DNA of 64,000 nt. Source: Vishniacozyma victoriae. Its lineage: Eukaryota > Basidiomycota > Tremellomycetes > Tremellales > Bulleribasidiaceae. Below are positions 20,570 through 35,499 of this stretch, in pieces; position 1 is the stretch's first letter, and each line of letters opens with the position of its first letter. The notes below the pieces were generated by a model. That model searched no databases and was not told the origin of the DNA. It was given only the letters and a program-made list of their open reading frames with translations. The stretch covers positions 248,001 to 312,000 of the forward strand of contig JADPYG010000088.1 of NCBI GenBank assembly GCA_017654735.1, given 5' to 3'. Made by a program: the position numbers and the translations under genes.

Positions 20570-23500
20570 CTAGGCAGCAGTCAAGCATACTCCCCTCTGA
20601 GCAACCGCATCCTGTCCAAGCACAGACACCAAGTCTACCGCAAACAAGACATCCGCTCTATCACCATTGAGGTACACAGGCAGATTGACAGTCTGCTTGT
20701 CGCTATTGGTAGTATCGGTCTTGCGCCAGCTAAGCTGCGAGGCACCGAGTGCGACTGGCCGACCGTCATTTAGCGTCAAGCCTGATTCACTCCAGTCTGC
20801 TCCTTCAAGCTTCAGACCTGCCAAGTCAGCTATTGCATTTGCGATAGATGATTTGGACTCACCCTCGATTGAGAAAGCGTCCGCATCGCCAGTCTGGTTG
20901 AGAGCAACCGAGAGAGACAACTGCTCAAGTGACCAGCCATTCTTGTGTGCGACTGTTTGCCTCGTAGCGGTAATGTGTGCCTCGGGCTGGAATAGACCTC
21001 CAAGCCAGACGCTCTTTCGATCATCGTTGCCTTTTGCGAGATCCTCGAGTTGTGCGAGCCGAGCTGATAGATCGGCAATGTACTGGGCCAACGAGGTGTT
21101 TTTGGCAACCTTGAACTTTAGCCAATGTCGGGGTACAACACCTTGAAGTCAGCATCGTCCTAAAACCTGAGCCGGAAAACGGCCTACCTTGATTCAAGTC
21201 AGACATGAGGCTCCTCGTCTCGTTCGTCTGCTTGATCGCTCCACCACACACTTCTACCAGTTCTTCCAGATCCTTCCTGACCCTTGACAGCAATCTGACT
21301 CCAGTATGGCATTCTCGAGCAAAGAATCGGGACAAGGGCGAGTCTCGAACTGCCGGCTCGCTCAATGTTGCCGGAAGTGATTTGAGCCATTCCTCGGCGT
21401 GAACCTTGAGGGTAGACATCCAGGCTGGTCTGGCTGACTCGGTGGATGTCGAAGGGCCAGCATCACCTTCGTCATCTTCAGTAGTCCTCATCTTACGCAA
21501 CTTGCTGATAACTGCTTCACCTAAATGGTCAGCTCGATGGATAGTACATGGACAGTGTACTTACCTTCGGCAGCAGCGACCAGACTTTCAGCAGTCTTGG
21601 GTAAGCTGAGCCACGAAGGTGGTTCTCTTTCAGGCAGAGCATGGGTCCAGTCGACAAAGTGTGAGATTTGAGTTCCATCGGGAATCGTAAGGGTCTCTTC
21701 GCCAGACTCGACAAGGGCAAAGTCGGGATCGTAGGCTTTGGCTGAAAATATCCTGTCCACGAAAGCATCAACGACTCGTTGATCGTAATCCGAATCCACA
21801 CGACCACCATAAACCGCTTGCTTGATGAGTGTTCGTAGAGCATTCCATGGGATCTGGGCCGGATCGACATTCGCCTTTCCTTTGGCGAGTGCACCAAGCC
21901 AGGAGTCGATGGTGCTGACAGCCGTGTCGAAGTCGGAATCGTTGAATTCGTAGCCTTTGCTCCATCCAATTGGCAAGTATCGGAGTCGCTCTTGTACAAC
22001 GGCATGGAACCACGACAAGAGGAAGTAGAGCCTGGCCTTTTCGGCTGGACCACTCTGTAGACGAGCATGTGATATGCCGCGGAGCGTATCGAGGAGATTG
22101 GCTCGGACACCTGGTGGGGGCTCGTTCATGATGATCCTAGACTGACGAAGGATATTGACGGGTATGACTGGATTCGTTTCCATGGTCAAGAACAGCCGGA
22201 ACCCTGGAGCTGGGGAAAGCGAATGGAGACGCTTCTCGAGATGTGCCAGCCAAGTTGGTGCCAGATGGACGTTCTTGAGCAGGACCCAAACACCAGTTCG
22301 AGCGGCATTCGCGATTGCCTGATCGGCCAACGTGAACCCTTCTGCGGATCCCATGGCTATCGAAGTACAGGGTGTACCGGTATCCCGACTAAGGTTGTCG
22401 ACTCGATAACTTGCGTCGTACCCTGCTACCGAAGCGAGAGCGACGGGGTGCGTAGGTCCCACTTCCTCCTTGACGACACGTTGCAGATCGTAGTCGGACA
22501 AAGAGGGCATGTCGACACCAAAGGCAAGATCGGAGAAGATCGCGAGCCCATGCATGATTCGGTCGGATCGGAACATCTTGACAATGGTGACTCGTCGAGC
22601 AGCTAGAAGCAGGTCTGCTGTCAGCCATGTCTCTGACTCATGCCTACCTTGTGATGATCCCGATGGCCAGGGCACATCTTTCTCCGGTTCATTTGCGGTC
22701 AAGAAGGCCTGCCAGGCAGGACCTTGTTCCGAAAGTTGTGTCTCGAGCTCCTTGACTGTCTCGGGGTCCCACACGCTCATCAAAGATCGACGTTGCTCCA
22801 CGCTCAATGCTGTGCCGCCTGTAGCCGATGAGCCAGGGACTTCCATGATCGCATCAAGCTCGTCTCGTACAGCTTGTCCAGCTGAGCCGCTGATTCGCAA
22901 CTTGGCAAGGGTGGTAGCTAGAACGAGGTGATCGCAATGAAGTAAAGATCGGGAAGTTCGTTGATAGGTCGCCAGGAAGAGGTCGTTGAGCAAGATCGAC
23001 TTTCGAGCCTGAGCGTCCGAGATTGACTTAAGGTTCGGGTTGTGTAGCAAGACATCGTCAAAGATCTCGAGGAAGTAGTCGAGTGAGAACTGGTAAAAGT
23101 GGTTGATGGCGGAGAGCTGCTCCAAGACAAAGTAGATGCCTGAACATGCTTGGGCAAGAGGTTGGTATTCGGTGGTCACACCTTCCACCTCCTTCATCAC
23201 GACATCTGTATCCTCGACTTTGCTCGTGATTTCGGCCGCTTCCTTCTTGAGCACTTCAAGAGTTCCAATCACCTTGTCGTCCTCCAGGATACTACCACTT
23301 GAATCATTGAGAGCTTGTAGTAGCGATCTCTCGAGGTGGCGTAGTCTGACGCGGAACTCGCCCTGTAGTCTCACCAAATCTGTTCGTTTCTGATCGACAT
23401 CGGGTCTCTCTGCTTTGAGTACCTTGTCGAGGGCTTGAGTCTGTAGACTGGATCGGGTCATGGTAAAGTTGACAAAAGTGACTCGACTACAGATATCGGG

Positions 23501-26500
23501 AGGGAACTCGATAGACGGGTCGCGAGTTGACAAGAACATGGTGAAGGAAGGCGAAAAGTCGATATCCTGATTACCTATTCGGATGAGTACTCGACCTCCA
23601 GTTCGTCGGAGTTCGCGATTGAGAACCGAGTTCAAGATCGGGTCCAGGCTTTCTACGTCCTGTACAAGTAGCGGGTTACCAAATCGCAGAGCACTCTCGA
23701 GGTTCTTTAGGAAAGCTTCATCGAGGAAACTGGTCACTGTGATCTTGCGGTCGCGGTACTCGTTCTGAATGAAGGAAGCAGCCTGGCCGGTAGGGTCGAC
23801 AATGAGCGGATATCGATTGTATCGCTTGAGCATGACTGCGTTCTCGATACACAGGTTGTCGACCGGTAGAGCGTTGTCGTGCCATTGTAATCGCTGATCG
23901 GCGGTCGAGAGGTACTCGGACAACGAGAGTTGGGTCTTGAAGCCGATGCCAGCAGACAAGAGATGATCGGTCCATTCTCGTCGCATGAGCTCTCGGTAGT
24001 GCTGGTCAAAGAAACCACTGTAGGCGAGGAAAGCGGCCGAAATCAAGACATCTCCAACGATGGTAGCCATTTCGGTTTCGAACGTCTTGCTGCCAGTGTC
24101 CCAACGTTCCTGTTCTGATGAGAGCGATTGAAGCAAAGTCATACTTCGATCCACCTTGCTTTGAACTCGGTCCATCTCGGTCTTGATTGACTGAGTTTCA
24201 CTGATGAGAAGGGCGTATTCTTCCTTGTATCTCGCGATACTGGCTTCCAATTCTGCAACAGTCTCCTCGACCACAAGGGCCTGGTGTTTCGTAGTATCGG
24301 CCTGTTTCTCGAGGGACGCAACCTCTTGACGAAGGGGCGCAACCTTGTCGAGGATCTCGGAGAATCGCACCTGGGCGATGACCCATTGGACTAGGGGACC
24401 ACAAGCTCGACTGGCGCGGTTGACTGCTTCGTAGTTGAAAGCAGGCTTGCTGATGTAGTCTCGCATCATCTTGTCGCGGACCGATTTGGGCATCTTTGTC
24501 GTGTCAAAGTTCTGAATACTCGAGATAAAGTCGTCTCGCCTGATGAGCGATTGGACGGTCTTCCAGCTATCGATTTGGTGACCGAGAACGGAGCAAGCAG
24601 ACTCCATGGCGAGTTTGACGGCTTCGGGGGGATTGGCCATCGACCTCACTTCGGCTAGATGTTGTTTCTTGATGTTGCCAACAGCAGCGAGAGCCTCGAG
24701 GACAGCAGGCTCGGCCTGGGCCAGATCTTCCCCGACGATAGCCTGACGTTCCTGAATGTACTGGTCCTGCTCTTCCAAAGCTGCTTGGATCTCGATGGAA
24801 GCTGCCTTTTTGGCTTCAGCCTCCTGTTGATCACCTACCATTTGACGAAGCTTGAGGTTGGCTTCCGCGTTCTTGGTCTCGAGCTGTGTTCGCTTTGTCG
24901 CAAGACTGATTCGTAGTTCCTCGACTTGATCGACGGTATCCTTCAGCTTGTCCAGGCCGACATTCAGATGTCGCTGTTGCTCTTCTAGCTCCTCCTTCTT
25001 TTCGTTAAACAGCTTGACATAGTGGCTGATAAAGTCCAGGAAATGTCGTGGGGTAATGTGATTGTATTTCCCTTGACGCTTGGCCAACTTGGTGGTGATC
25101 TGGTGCATTGACTGATGGACAAAGACCATGGCATTGACCACGGCTTGTCGATGGGTAGGCGGCATAGGCAAATCACGGTAAGCGATTGGGAATGTGGAGC
25201 TTGCGTCGAAGGAGGCAGCATCAAGATCGAGAGACTGGGTGAACTCGTAGCCAACTTGGAAAAGGGCTTGATCCGTCCAATCACCGAACCAGTCGAGGAC
25301 ACACCTATTGAAGAGTGCAGGCGAAGTAGCAGCTCGGGAAGCAAGACCGTTGGCAGGTGGGTTCATCGTGAAGACGACATGGAGATTTCGAGCGACTTGC
25401 TGGGTGAACCATCTGTAGAGCTCCTCGTGCGAGTCGAGCATCAGGCCGTCTCGTTGAGATCCCTCTTTACAAGCCGTCATTAGAGCCGCATGCTCATCTC
25501 CTTCGAAAAGACCGGGTACTTCGGCGTTGGCAAGGAGGGTGTTCATCCTTTCCAGGAAACCGGAATCGAGTACGTTGGACTCGTCCATGATGAAGCAGAT
25601 CTTTTCGCCCTTGCATCCGGCCCGTCGTAGGACCGTTCGAAGATCATCGTCAAAGTCGGCGGCAGTGTACTTGTTTGACACCTTGATCTGGAAGACACTC
25701 AGACCATTCATCCAAGCCACAAACCGGGACAGGGTAGTCTGTTGGTCAGCTCATTGTCTTCCGGATCGCGAAAACTCACCTTTCCACCACCACTGACACC
25801 AATGAGCAGCAGATGACCTTGAATCTGTCGGAACACTCGATCGATCCTGAGGACATGGTCCAGCACATCGTTGAATAGAACAAGCGGTACATCCAATTCC
25901 TCTTCATGGAACACCCTCAATCGCGCTTTGGTAAAGTCACGCAACTGGTCTCGATCGACCGGTAGATAGTTTCGCGAGGTCCAGTTGGAGAACAGAATAG
26001 GTCGAGCGAGCGCTTCAGAGGTGTTGGCGCCTGGGAAGTGAGCAGCGGCGGTCGAGTCGACAAGCTCGTCCGTCCAGGCCTTTTCCTTCTCTGCCACCAA
26101 TCGATCTTGGAACAATCGTAGACCTTCATGAGCCCAGACTCGTACAAGACCCTCGAGAGAAAGCGTTTCGAGGGGCTTGATGGCTTCATAGATACCTCGA
26201 CTCCATCGTGTAAGCTCTCGAGGACTGTAAATGTAGTGTGCCTGAGTATCTGCGGTGAATTGCTGAGACGAAGCCGAGTAGAAGGATACCATGGCATCGG
26301 TGAGTGAGTCGGCATGGCCTCGAAGGTTTGGCACAACCTTGAGCAAAGCTCGATTGAATGTCCCGTAAATCTGTTTGAGCGAGATTTCTCCTGGGTAGTC
26401 GACCATGATGACGGGCGCATGTCGCATGAATCGATGACTGAGCGGTACTCGTCCCGGATCGGTCGGCGGATTGCAGGCTCCAACGAATTGGATACGTTCC

Positions 26501-29500
26501 ATGGTCACCCAAGATAGATCCGATGTCCTCCAGAAACCATTGCATTCCATGAGCTGTCGGAGGAACGAAATGACGCGTTGAGTACCGTAGTGATCCGTTG
26601 CAGGTAAATTGATCTCGTCGCAGAAGACGACGAGCCATCGGCCAATCTGCTGAGGTGCTAGTACAACTCCGTTGGGTGTCTTTCGATATTCACAATACTG
26701 CTCGAATGTCTTGAGAATAAGCTCTGGCGTCGTGGCGCTGGAGAAATTGAGCCCGACAACCTCGAGATTAGGTAGTTTCCGTAATGCGCTGAACAAAGTC
26801 ATGGTTTTACCTGATCCAGGTGGACCGCAGAGGATAAGAGGTTTGTGTTCGGCCAACCAGGAGTAGAGGACCTCCTCATGTCGAACGGTATCGACTGTGG
26901 GAATAACCACATCCGCGGCGGTGATGGCGTGGGTCTCGACCTCGATCGTCGGTACGCGTGATTGCCACGAAACCCAAGAAGCAGTGCTGATATCGACGTC
27001 GTAGTCGATGAGTGATGCTCCCGGTCCAAGCGGCGGCATCTCGATTCCAGTCTTGACTCGAAGGTGATCGCCGAGATCGGCTCGGAGCTGAAGACGACTG
27101 TCACCACAGAATGACCAAATTACGTTCAGGAGCAGCTTTCGTACGACGTAAGATTCGACCTTGTCGGCGGCCAGTGGGAAGTCGGCGTGACGAAGGTTGT
27201 AATCGAGCACATTCCGAATGGTGCCTTTGAGCAACGAGAACAGAGTGTTGAGGGCTCGGATGACCGTAAAATCCATGATGTGTTGGACTTGCTTGGCAAA
27301 GTCTAGAGCGGACAGTACCAGGCCGTCGGGGGCGAAATGAGGTTCTAGACTGGTAGCAATCTGTCGCTGGACATCCATGCTTGCGCTCTCCGAGGACGAG
27401 TAGTCGAGGCTGTCGTCGTCTTCCGAACCAATTGGCGAGGAAGCGAGCAAATCGAGGTTGTGTCGACAAATCATGGAGGTGTCGATGACTTCCTCAGAGA
27501 ACCAAATCATGCCACATCGACTGACAGTAGCCAGAGTGGCGTATCGTAGGTGCTCGACCTCAAACATGACGCGTACATTAGGAGGGAGGTTGAGACGTTC
27601 ACCGTTGGGCAAAGTCAATAGCTTGTTATCATCAAGTACACTGCACATCAGCCACGCACACCTCGATGCAGGAAGTTGACTGACCTGTTGAGATTCTCGA
27701 CCCATTCAGGATCAACGTCTCCATCAAATATGATCCAGTGTCGCTTTGTCGTTTCGCCTCGTACATTGTCCACAATCTTTCGCACGATATGGGTAAAGAG
27801 ACCATCGTTCCATTCTCGCGTAGTTGGGTCAAGAGTTCCGTAGAGTGATTCTTTGTCGATGGCCTTGGGATCGATGATGTATGGGATGCCCTCAATGCCA
27901 TCAATCCGCTCGAGAGCGGCAAGCAGAACCTGCCATGCTTGGGTTTTACCGGTACCGGAAGGTCCCACCAACATTAGACCATGCGATATATTTTGGATCT
28001 GATAGAGCTGAATGACTTTATCGATCCATTTATCGCCGGCGACCAGGTGCTTCTCCTTGCAGACCTCCTTCATCACGGTGGTCAATTTCTCTAGATCGGC
28101 AGAGACGTATTGAATACCAGGAAAGACGTCTTCGAGTAGCCTAGAAGTCAGCTTAACTCTCGCACACATGCAAGGTCACGTACGCTTTCAGGAGAGGGAC
28201 ATCGTCCGCTACCAATTTCGGCACAATTGTCTCGGTGACGCTTTGGATCATGACCTGTTGCTCCAGAATACCGTCGTTCAAATCGCCAGACTCTGCATGT
28301 CGATCCCTCTTGATGATACCAGCCGAAGCCAAAACAGCTTTGAGGGCACGAAGACCGAAATCGTAGTGTGGCTGAGGCGAGAGCTGCTCGCCACATAGAT
28401 TGAAGAATGGAACAATCTTGGACGCCAAAGTTTCGGCGGCTCGGAATCCCTTGGAGAACAACAAGACTTGAGCGATGAGTTCTTGGTCGGGTCGAGTCAT
28501 TGACATGCTTCGGAATAGCTTCTTTAGATTGTCGGGTAAATTGGATCGACCAGCGTATCCAGGGTTCATGGTGATGAAGATTCCTGTCCTCGTGTTGATC
28601 TTGAGCTTCTTCCCGACCAGCTCGACCTCTGCGTTGGGGTCAGAGGCTGCGGCAGCGAGACCTTGTTGGATACTCTGCACCTGTTGCGAGACCGCCGACA
28701 GGATTCGCTCCTCGAGCCTATTGAACTCGTCAAAGCATCCCCAAGCCCCAACTTGACATAGACCGATAAAGATTCTGCCCATTGCCTGGAAATCGAAAGT
28801 TTCGTCACAACAGAAGACAAGTACGAATCGACCAAGCTGAACACCGAGAGCCTTGACAGACTCGGTCTTTCCTGTACCGGCCGGGCCGAAAGGCGAACCT
28901 CCAAGCTGGTGATCCAGAGCCTGGGTGAGGGTGAGGTAACATCGATCGGTGAGAGGTGTTTGGACCAGTCGATCGGGTATACCCAGGTATTCGTACCCGT
29001 AAGGGAAGACGGCATCGGCCATTCGGACTTGGAGGCGAAGCAGAGGATCTTCGTTACTGTCGTTCAGGTAGAATCGCATGTGATACAACCATGTAAAATC
29101 AGAGGCATTGCGAGTACAGGAGGAAATGAGGGAGCGAATCACATCTCGTTGATGAACCAATTCGGTGATGAGGTGTTCGCACTTTCGCCTCTCTAGAACT
29201 GGAATGTCACGGAGGACATTATCGGCAAGCATGTCGAGGTTTCTGATGACCAAAGCGAGGATATCGGCCAGCTTGTTTTCGGGGATTGCGTGCTCGACGA
29301 GATCGGTCCAAGCCGTCTGCACTGCCAATACGACAAGTTGAGCGGGATAGGAGCTAATCCAACCGAGAAGTCCATTCAAGGCACCTTCGCCTGCGTCTGG
29401 GTTGAACACAGCTTTGAGTTCTGCAACCGCTTTCGAAAGGAGATATGCCAAAGATAAACGCATCTCAGATTCCACCTTGGCCAACCAGTCGTTGATCCTA

Positions 29501-32500
29501 GGGTAGTCTTTCAGAGCGATTGATGATCTAAACATGACCTCTTCCCCTTCTCTAGATGCGAAACCGAGTAGTTGCGTCTCGTCGTCATCGATGAGCAAGG
29601 TCGAAATACCAGCAAACATCTTCTTGAAATGCTTCATAACTCGTCGAATATCTTTGCTGTTACCGATGATCTCAAGTAGATCCTCGTCTCCGACAAAGTA
29701 GAATCGAGGGAATGATGATCGCTCTTTTTCGAGGTATTCACCAAGAGCCTTTTGGATCTTGGTAAGTAAGTCGGCGAGTCGCTCGAGGTTCTTTTGGATA
29801 CCGGTGAGATTGAGCACATCAAGAACGAAAGGCGACTTGTTGACCTTCTTCATGACCGTAAGGAATTCGGAATTGATGTTTTGGAACCTGGCGCTTTCGA
29901 CTGGAAGAAGGTGTTTGATGTCTGCACTTCCAGAAAAGATCCCTTCGAGGTATACCCATTGTCTCTGAACATCGATCCAGACATCTTGCGAAGTCAGCTG
30001 GAACTTTTGACCGCAGAGAAGTACTCACCAAACAGGACGTGGATACGGTTCAACCTGTCCTCCCAGAAAGCGGCATCTTCCTCAAACACTGTAAATGTCA
30101 GGTCCGTTCTGCAACTCGCCAAACGGACTCACCTCGGTAGTACGGCGACATCTTCATTGCCGACAACGAATTCAAGTGTTCCCCACATTTGTTGAACAGG
30201 TCGTCCCAGCCCCTGATGAGACGACATTTGTTTTGGTAGTTAATAAGATCGAGGGAGTAAGAGGTCCACGTCTCTTTGACCTGCTTGACGAACTCCTCCA
30301 AAGCCATCTCTCCTTGGGCTTGTAGTACAACTTCCTTGATCAAGCTCTCGTTACGCTTCAGGTCGAGATCGTAGACTTGGCCAAGTGACATGCTAGACAG
30401 TCAGACGGCATATACTCTATGTTGTAAGATCTGCCTACCTCGAAGACTGATATCCAGATGGCATCTTGAGCGCTTTGTATAGCCTCGACCAATGTCTCTC
30501 CCGCAAAGCCTCGGACTTGAGCTCTCCTACCAAGACATTGGCTTTCAAGAGCGATTTGAGATTCTCCTGTACAAACTCAAAGGCCGCATACTGTCGCATA
30601 CGACTTGGCATCTCTCGAGTAGACGCGAGGATAGCATCCAATTCTTGTCTGATTTTTCGAGGCTGTTTGATCAGCACTTATCGAACTCGTTGCAAGTGGT
30701 ACGTACCAAAACAGCTGACCATAGGGTCTCCCTGAGCTGGTAGAGCCGGGCCCAGATACCGGAGAGAGCCGTCCATACAGCTTTGAGGTCCCTCATTTCC
30801 TCGTTGACTGGTTCAAGTCGGTCGTCTTTCGTGTGCTCGAGATTTAGAGCTTCTTTGGCACGACAGACAAGAGTGTAGTCCTCGGTCAATCGGGTCAAGC
30901 GACCTTCAAAGACATTGAGGGTGTTGATGGCACTTTCAGCTTTGATACCGCCTTGAAGGGGTCTAAAGTCAGCGTTGTCAACGCGTATGGACTCACTTGC
31001 TGGTCTCCCACTCGGAGAGGAAATCGGCAATTCTGCCATCAACGACTTTGTCTTCGGCGACGATCTTGAGCTGAAGGCCAGCTACGCCAGTCAGCAATCT
31101 TAAGCAAACAGAGGCAAAACATGGGATACGTACCGACCTGCTCCTTGATCGAATCGTCCTTGCGCTTTAGGATATCCGAGAAAGCGCTCCATTCGCCTTG
31201 AATCTGATCCACGTATAACCAGTCTCGCGGGAACGAGTATCGCTGACGTTCCAAGGTCTTTTGCCCTCCAGAGAACTGCTGGATCTCTGGTCCCCACTGC
31301 TGGACCTTTCGCTTGAGATCCTGGACAAAGGTGATGAACGAAACAGCTTGCGCAGTAGATCCGCTATCGATGGAGAGTGACTCGAGATCTGTTCTACCCT
31401 TGAGAATTGCCGAGTAAACATCTTTCATCGATGTGCCGAGCTTTGTACCGTATCGAGCAAGTAGATCTCGCTGCCACGCGTCGTATTTGGCGTTTACCTT
31501 ACTTTGGGCATTGGCATAATCAATGATGCAAACACCGAACTCTTTGCGAGTGTCGGTGGTATCGAAGGTAGTCCTCGTTTGTCGGATCTCGGACAAAAGG
31601 TTGCCCCAGCTTTCCAAGGAATCACCTAATCGAGCATAGACTGCATCTGCCTCTAGATCCCACAACGCCTGGAATTGCAGCCATTTGTCGACGTATTCGG
31701 AGACCTCTTGTACTTTACGCTCAATGAGGGACAGCGGCCGTGATAGAGTACCATCTTCGAACGAAGCGAGCTGTCATGGTCAGCCGACTCATGGTCTGGG
31801 AAAGAATCGCTTACGATTCCAACATAAGTCGTCTCTTCTGCCGAATCCTCGTCGACCTGCAGACTGATTTCGTATCTCGAACTGCGGATCCTGGCAAGGT
31901 CACAGATGACACTCAGGGAGTCCTGGAACTGAATGAGCCATTCTTGTCGAGCAATCTCCATAGGTGGGTCGAGGAAGATGACCTGATTACGGATCTTGAT
32001 TTCGTGAACGAGTTGGGGGATCTGCATGGAGGAGTGCTGGAAATGTCAGCTCTGATGGAAGGATGAGACGTGGGTAAGATCTCACCTTCTTGTCAGACGA
32101 AGGGGCATAGCTGTCTCCATTCGCCACGCCTTCATCTGCTCGTACAAATTCGACGCACCAAGCTTCAATAGCTTGGACCAATCTCGCCCTCAAGACGGCG
32201 TCAATCTTTTCGTTAAGATTGACGACCCATACATCTAGATTGCTGTAATTTTCGAGATTCAAGTGGTCGATGACCTTTTGAATCTGGCTCAACAACTTGG
32301 TGAAACTGGCCGAGTCAAAGTCGCAAGTCTGTAATTCGTCTACCGAGCGATTGATTTCGTCCGAGATCTCGATGAGGGCAGTTGCTTTATCCTGAAGGAG
32401 GGAGATGACGCTAGCAAATTCTCGTACGAAGAGAAAGTGTCGGTTCTCTCGCCCTTCAGTGACGTTCCCTGGGAGCAGTCGATGTCCCTCGTAGGCGTTG

Positions 32501-35271
32501 ACAAGGTGATCCCACTGCATGTTCATACCCTTGGAAATCATTTGTTGCGCGTGTGATTGATAGCTTGCAAGGAGAATGGCGATTTCGGGATGACTATTGA
32601 CGAGATCGAGAGTTTGGGTATAGACTCGTACCGATTCCATCAAGCTTACAGCATGAGGATAGACTCTTTTGGCGTCTTTTGCTCGGTGACTGATGGTCAA
32701 AGGGACCGGGAAACCGAGCCAAATCAAAGCTCGAACTTCCTTGAATAGCGCAATGACTTGAGGATCGAATTGAACGACTAGCTGCAGATCGCCAAGCTCG
32801 TTGGTAGCAGTCGCCCGTCCTCGGATGACATCGAAAAGTCGACCATCGACCGTCAAATTGCCTCGCCTGGTGATCTCTGCGATCCAAGCCTCGTAGAGCG
32901 GTTTCGTATCGAGCTTGGCCCTGAATGCGGCACTTTCGACTTGGAGCTTATGACCTTCCGCATAGCTTTCCCAGCCTTTACCGAGTACGTCCTCGACTCT
33001 CTGCATGTACGTCAAGAGTTGTCGTTCGATCTGTCGAGCCCAGATGATCGCAGACGAGACCGAAGGGAGATCTCGCATTTGAGACATGTGGAATGCCTGC
33101 GAGTTTCGGTAGTTGGCAGTGAACTTCTGGCGAAGCATGCGGATATCCTCCTTGACCGAGTCGATGAGCCGCGTTTGGTATTCTTGAATAGCTCCTCGAA
33201 TCTTGGGTCGAACAAAGAGGGCGTTGAATTTGGAAAAGACCCGAAACATCTCTTGAGCGTTTCTTGCCGTAGCCAACTTGTCACGTAGTCGAGATATGAT
33301 TTGGTTCTCGATTCGGGCGACTCGGTCGTTGTAGGCCATTTCGGCCGTATACCAGATCTCGGACCCTTCGTTGGAGACATCAAAGACATCGACATTCTTG
33401 ACACTCTCGTAGCTGAGTCTGACCTCGTCTTCCATGTCTAGCTCGAACGGGGCATCGTTACCGAGACCGCTAAAGTTTCTTGTCGAGCTAGTCATGACTC
33501 TCAATTGCTCATGAGATCGTCGGAATGCGCGCAAATACGTGATACGCTCTTGTAATTTGGAGTGAGCAGGGTTGATCCGGATTGAGATGAATTTTTCGGA
33601 TCGTTTTCGCGAGACTTCTCGAGCGACGTTGGTGAAATCCTTCATGTTTTCGTCCCAGACGGTGAAGACGCTCGAGGCGACCGACATGACTTCTTCGAAT
33701 TTACCATAGTCCATGTACATCAAGCGTTGACTGCCCATGACTCGAAGCAGCTGGTCGTTAAAGTCTTGGGATATAGCCTCAATGAGCGGCAAGGTTCGGC
33801 GGATGGGATATGGCCTGGAATGATCAGCTCCATATCTCGCTAGCGCTGGGAGAAACCCACGATAACTTGAGTTTCTTGTTGACGTGAGCAAAGATCAGCA
33901 CCACTGCTTCTTGGATCTTTTCGAGATCGGTAGCAGCCAAAAGCTCGTCAAGCGGAAAGTCCTTCATAAGGATGTTATGCTTGTATACTAGAGATTAGCT
34001 CAGATCCGAGGGTTCTGAAGCTCACCAATATCGGTAGCCTCCTTGAGACCAGTATCGGCGATGAAGCTGACTGTAGCATGAAAACGCTTGGCGTGCTTCA
34101 AGACGTCCATGGCCAGAGTGACCTCCTCGCCTTTGAGCTGCGCATCGATGCTCTCGAGGGCATTCTCCATACTGAGCCAGAAATTGATCTCCTGAGATGC
34201 TGTACCAGACGAGACATCCCTTGAAAGCTTGGTCACTGCTTGGATCTCTTTGATCCACGAGTTGACGTCGGCTTGGAGCTTGTTGAGAAAGAGGGAATCG
34301 GCAAGGAGGGATTGTGGTTCGATAGCATCGACAGAGACTCGATTACCGCTTGCATGGCACTGGGTGTCAGCTTGAATATCGACTTGATGCTAAGCACGGA
34401 CCTGGGCGACTGCCTTTCTGACGGCGGGGTGTACAGATAAGCGGGCCTCTGGAATCTCTACGTTCTGCTTGAGATGCAGGAGGGATAGCTCCAACTCCGC
34501 AAACCTCTTCTTCGTGACTGGAATACCTGAACATCAGCCGTCATCCACTGCTTGTGACTTACCCATCTGCGCCTCATTTCCTTTCTTTGCAGGTACTACC
34601 TCATTCAGTCCCTGCTTGGAGCTGACATAAGAGTCAAACCAAGGTGCAACACCCCAATGAACAAGATTGTGAAGACCATCGTAAGGCGTGGCCTGAGCGG
34701 AAGGGGTCGTTACCACAGTCGAAGCTCCGGATGTCGTGCCATCGTCCTGAACCAATAGTGGAGCAGATGCCGAGGAAGAGAGGAGTACGAAGTGAAGCTG
34801 AGAGCCCAAGGGTATTAGAGAGTCAAGGATTGGTGATGTCTTGATGAGGGCGAGGGTGGAGAGGGTGGAAGGGGAATGAGGGGGTGTAGGGGGAAGATGA
34901 AGTCGGTAAGTGATTCCAGCGATAGAGTTGCCTGTCGTCAGCTATGCTCCACGATTTTCAGCTTACCATCTTCATCAACATCTATGAATGTCTCTTTGGT
35001 GATGTATACGACTTGGCATCCTGAATCCGAGGCGAACCGTGTCACCTTCTCGTCGAAACTGGGGTCTTCGAAAAGACTATCTTCAATATCCTCCAAAGAT
35101 GCCGACATCACTGCTCATCAGCACACGCATTTCAGAATTGACATATACCGAGCCACAAAACGTACCTGGGAGCAGCAAGGACGAGATGTAGGTCCTGAAG
35201 GATCCCACATCAAATGATGATCCGGCGTCGGGTGGGGGAGGACCCGAGCCCTCCATGGCTGTTGATGCCAT
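20570..35271 (-). CDS. DYN1: Cytoplasmic dynein heavy chain
   Basis: This 14.7 kb multi-exon gene encodes the motor subunit of cytoplasmic dynein, the minus-end-directed microtubule motor for nuclear and spindle positioning. It starts [17 protein letters not shown] at 35271. The tail (to about 31000) is helical stem. AAA1 has GPAGTGKT near 28870 and [11 protein letters not shown]2 GPSGTGKT near 27950; AAA3 GPPGSGKT near 26810 with [13 protein letters not shown]4 GVSGGGK near 25790, with an intron between the Walker Lys and Thr, plus FIMDESN. A stalk of two coiled coils (about 25030-24085) flanks the microtubule-binding domain. AAA5 (DPTGQA), AAA6 and a C-terminal region ending [20 protein letters not shown] follow. 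All four nucleotide sites look intact. It is one uninterrupted locus. Confidence 0.97.
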
Positions 35272-35499
35272 TTCCACCGGTGTTGAGATGGACTGGTCTT
35301 CTGATGTCGAGTATTACAGGCTGTGGGTGGCTGTAAGGGATACCAGAGAGCTAGCAGATGATGTATAATGTATAGTGTATAGTGAGAGAGTGTGTGCAGA
35401 CGATTATTTAAGCTTTGACCTTGACTTTTGTCGCGTCGCGTCGGAGTCTCCATCTAGTCCAGTTCATGCAGTACATGTATGCATCTAGATTATTTACAA
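35272..35499 (-). promoter_or_regulatory. Dynein heavy chain promoter with tandem GTCGC element
   Basis: The 228 bases between the Sly1 stop and the dynein start hold GTCGCGTCGCGTCGG at 35430-35444, about 160 bases upstream of the dynein ATG. The first 13 bases are identical to the element in the DASH/heme lyase promoter at 5797-5809. Confidence 0.4.
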
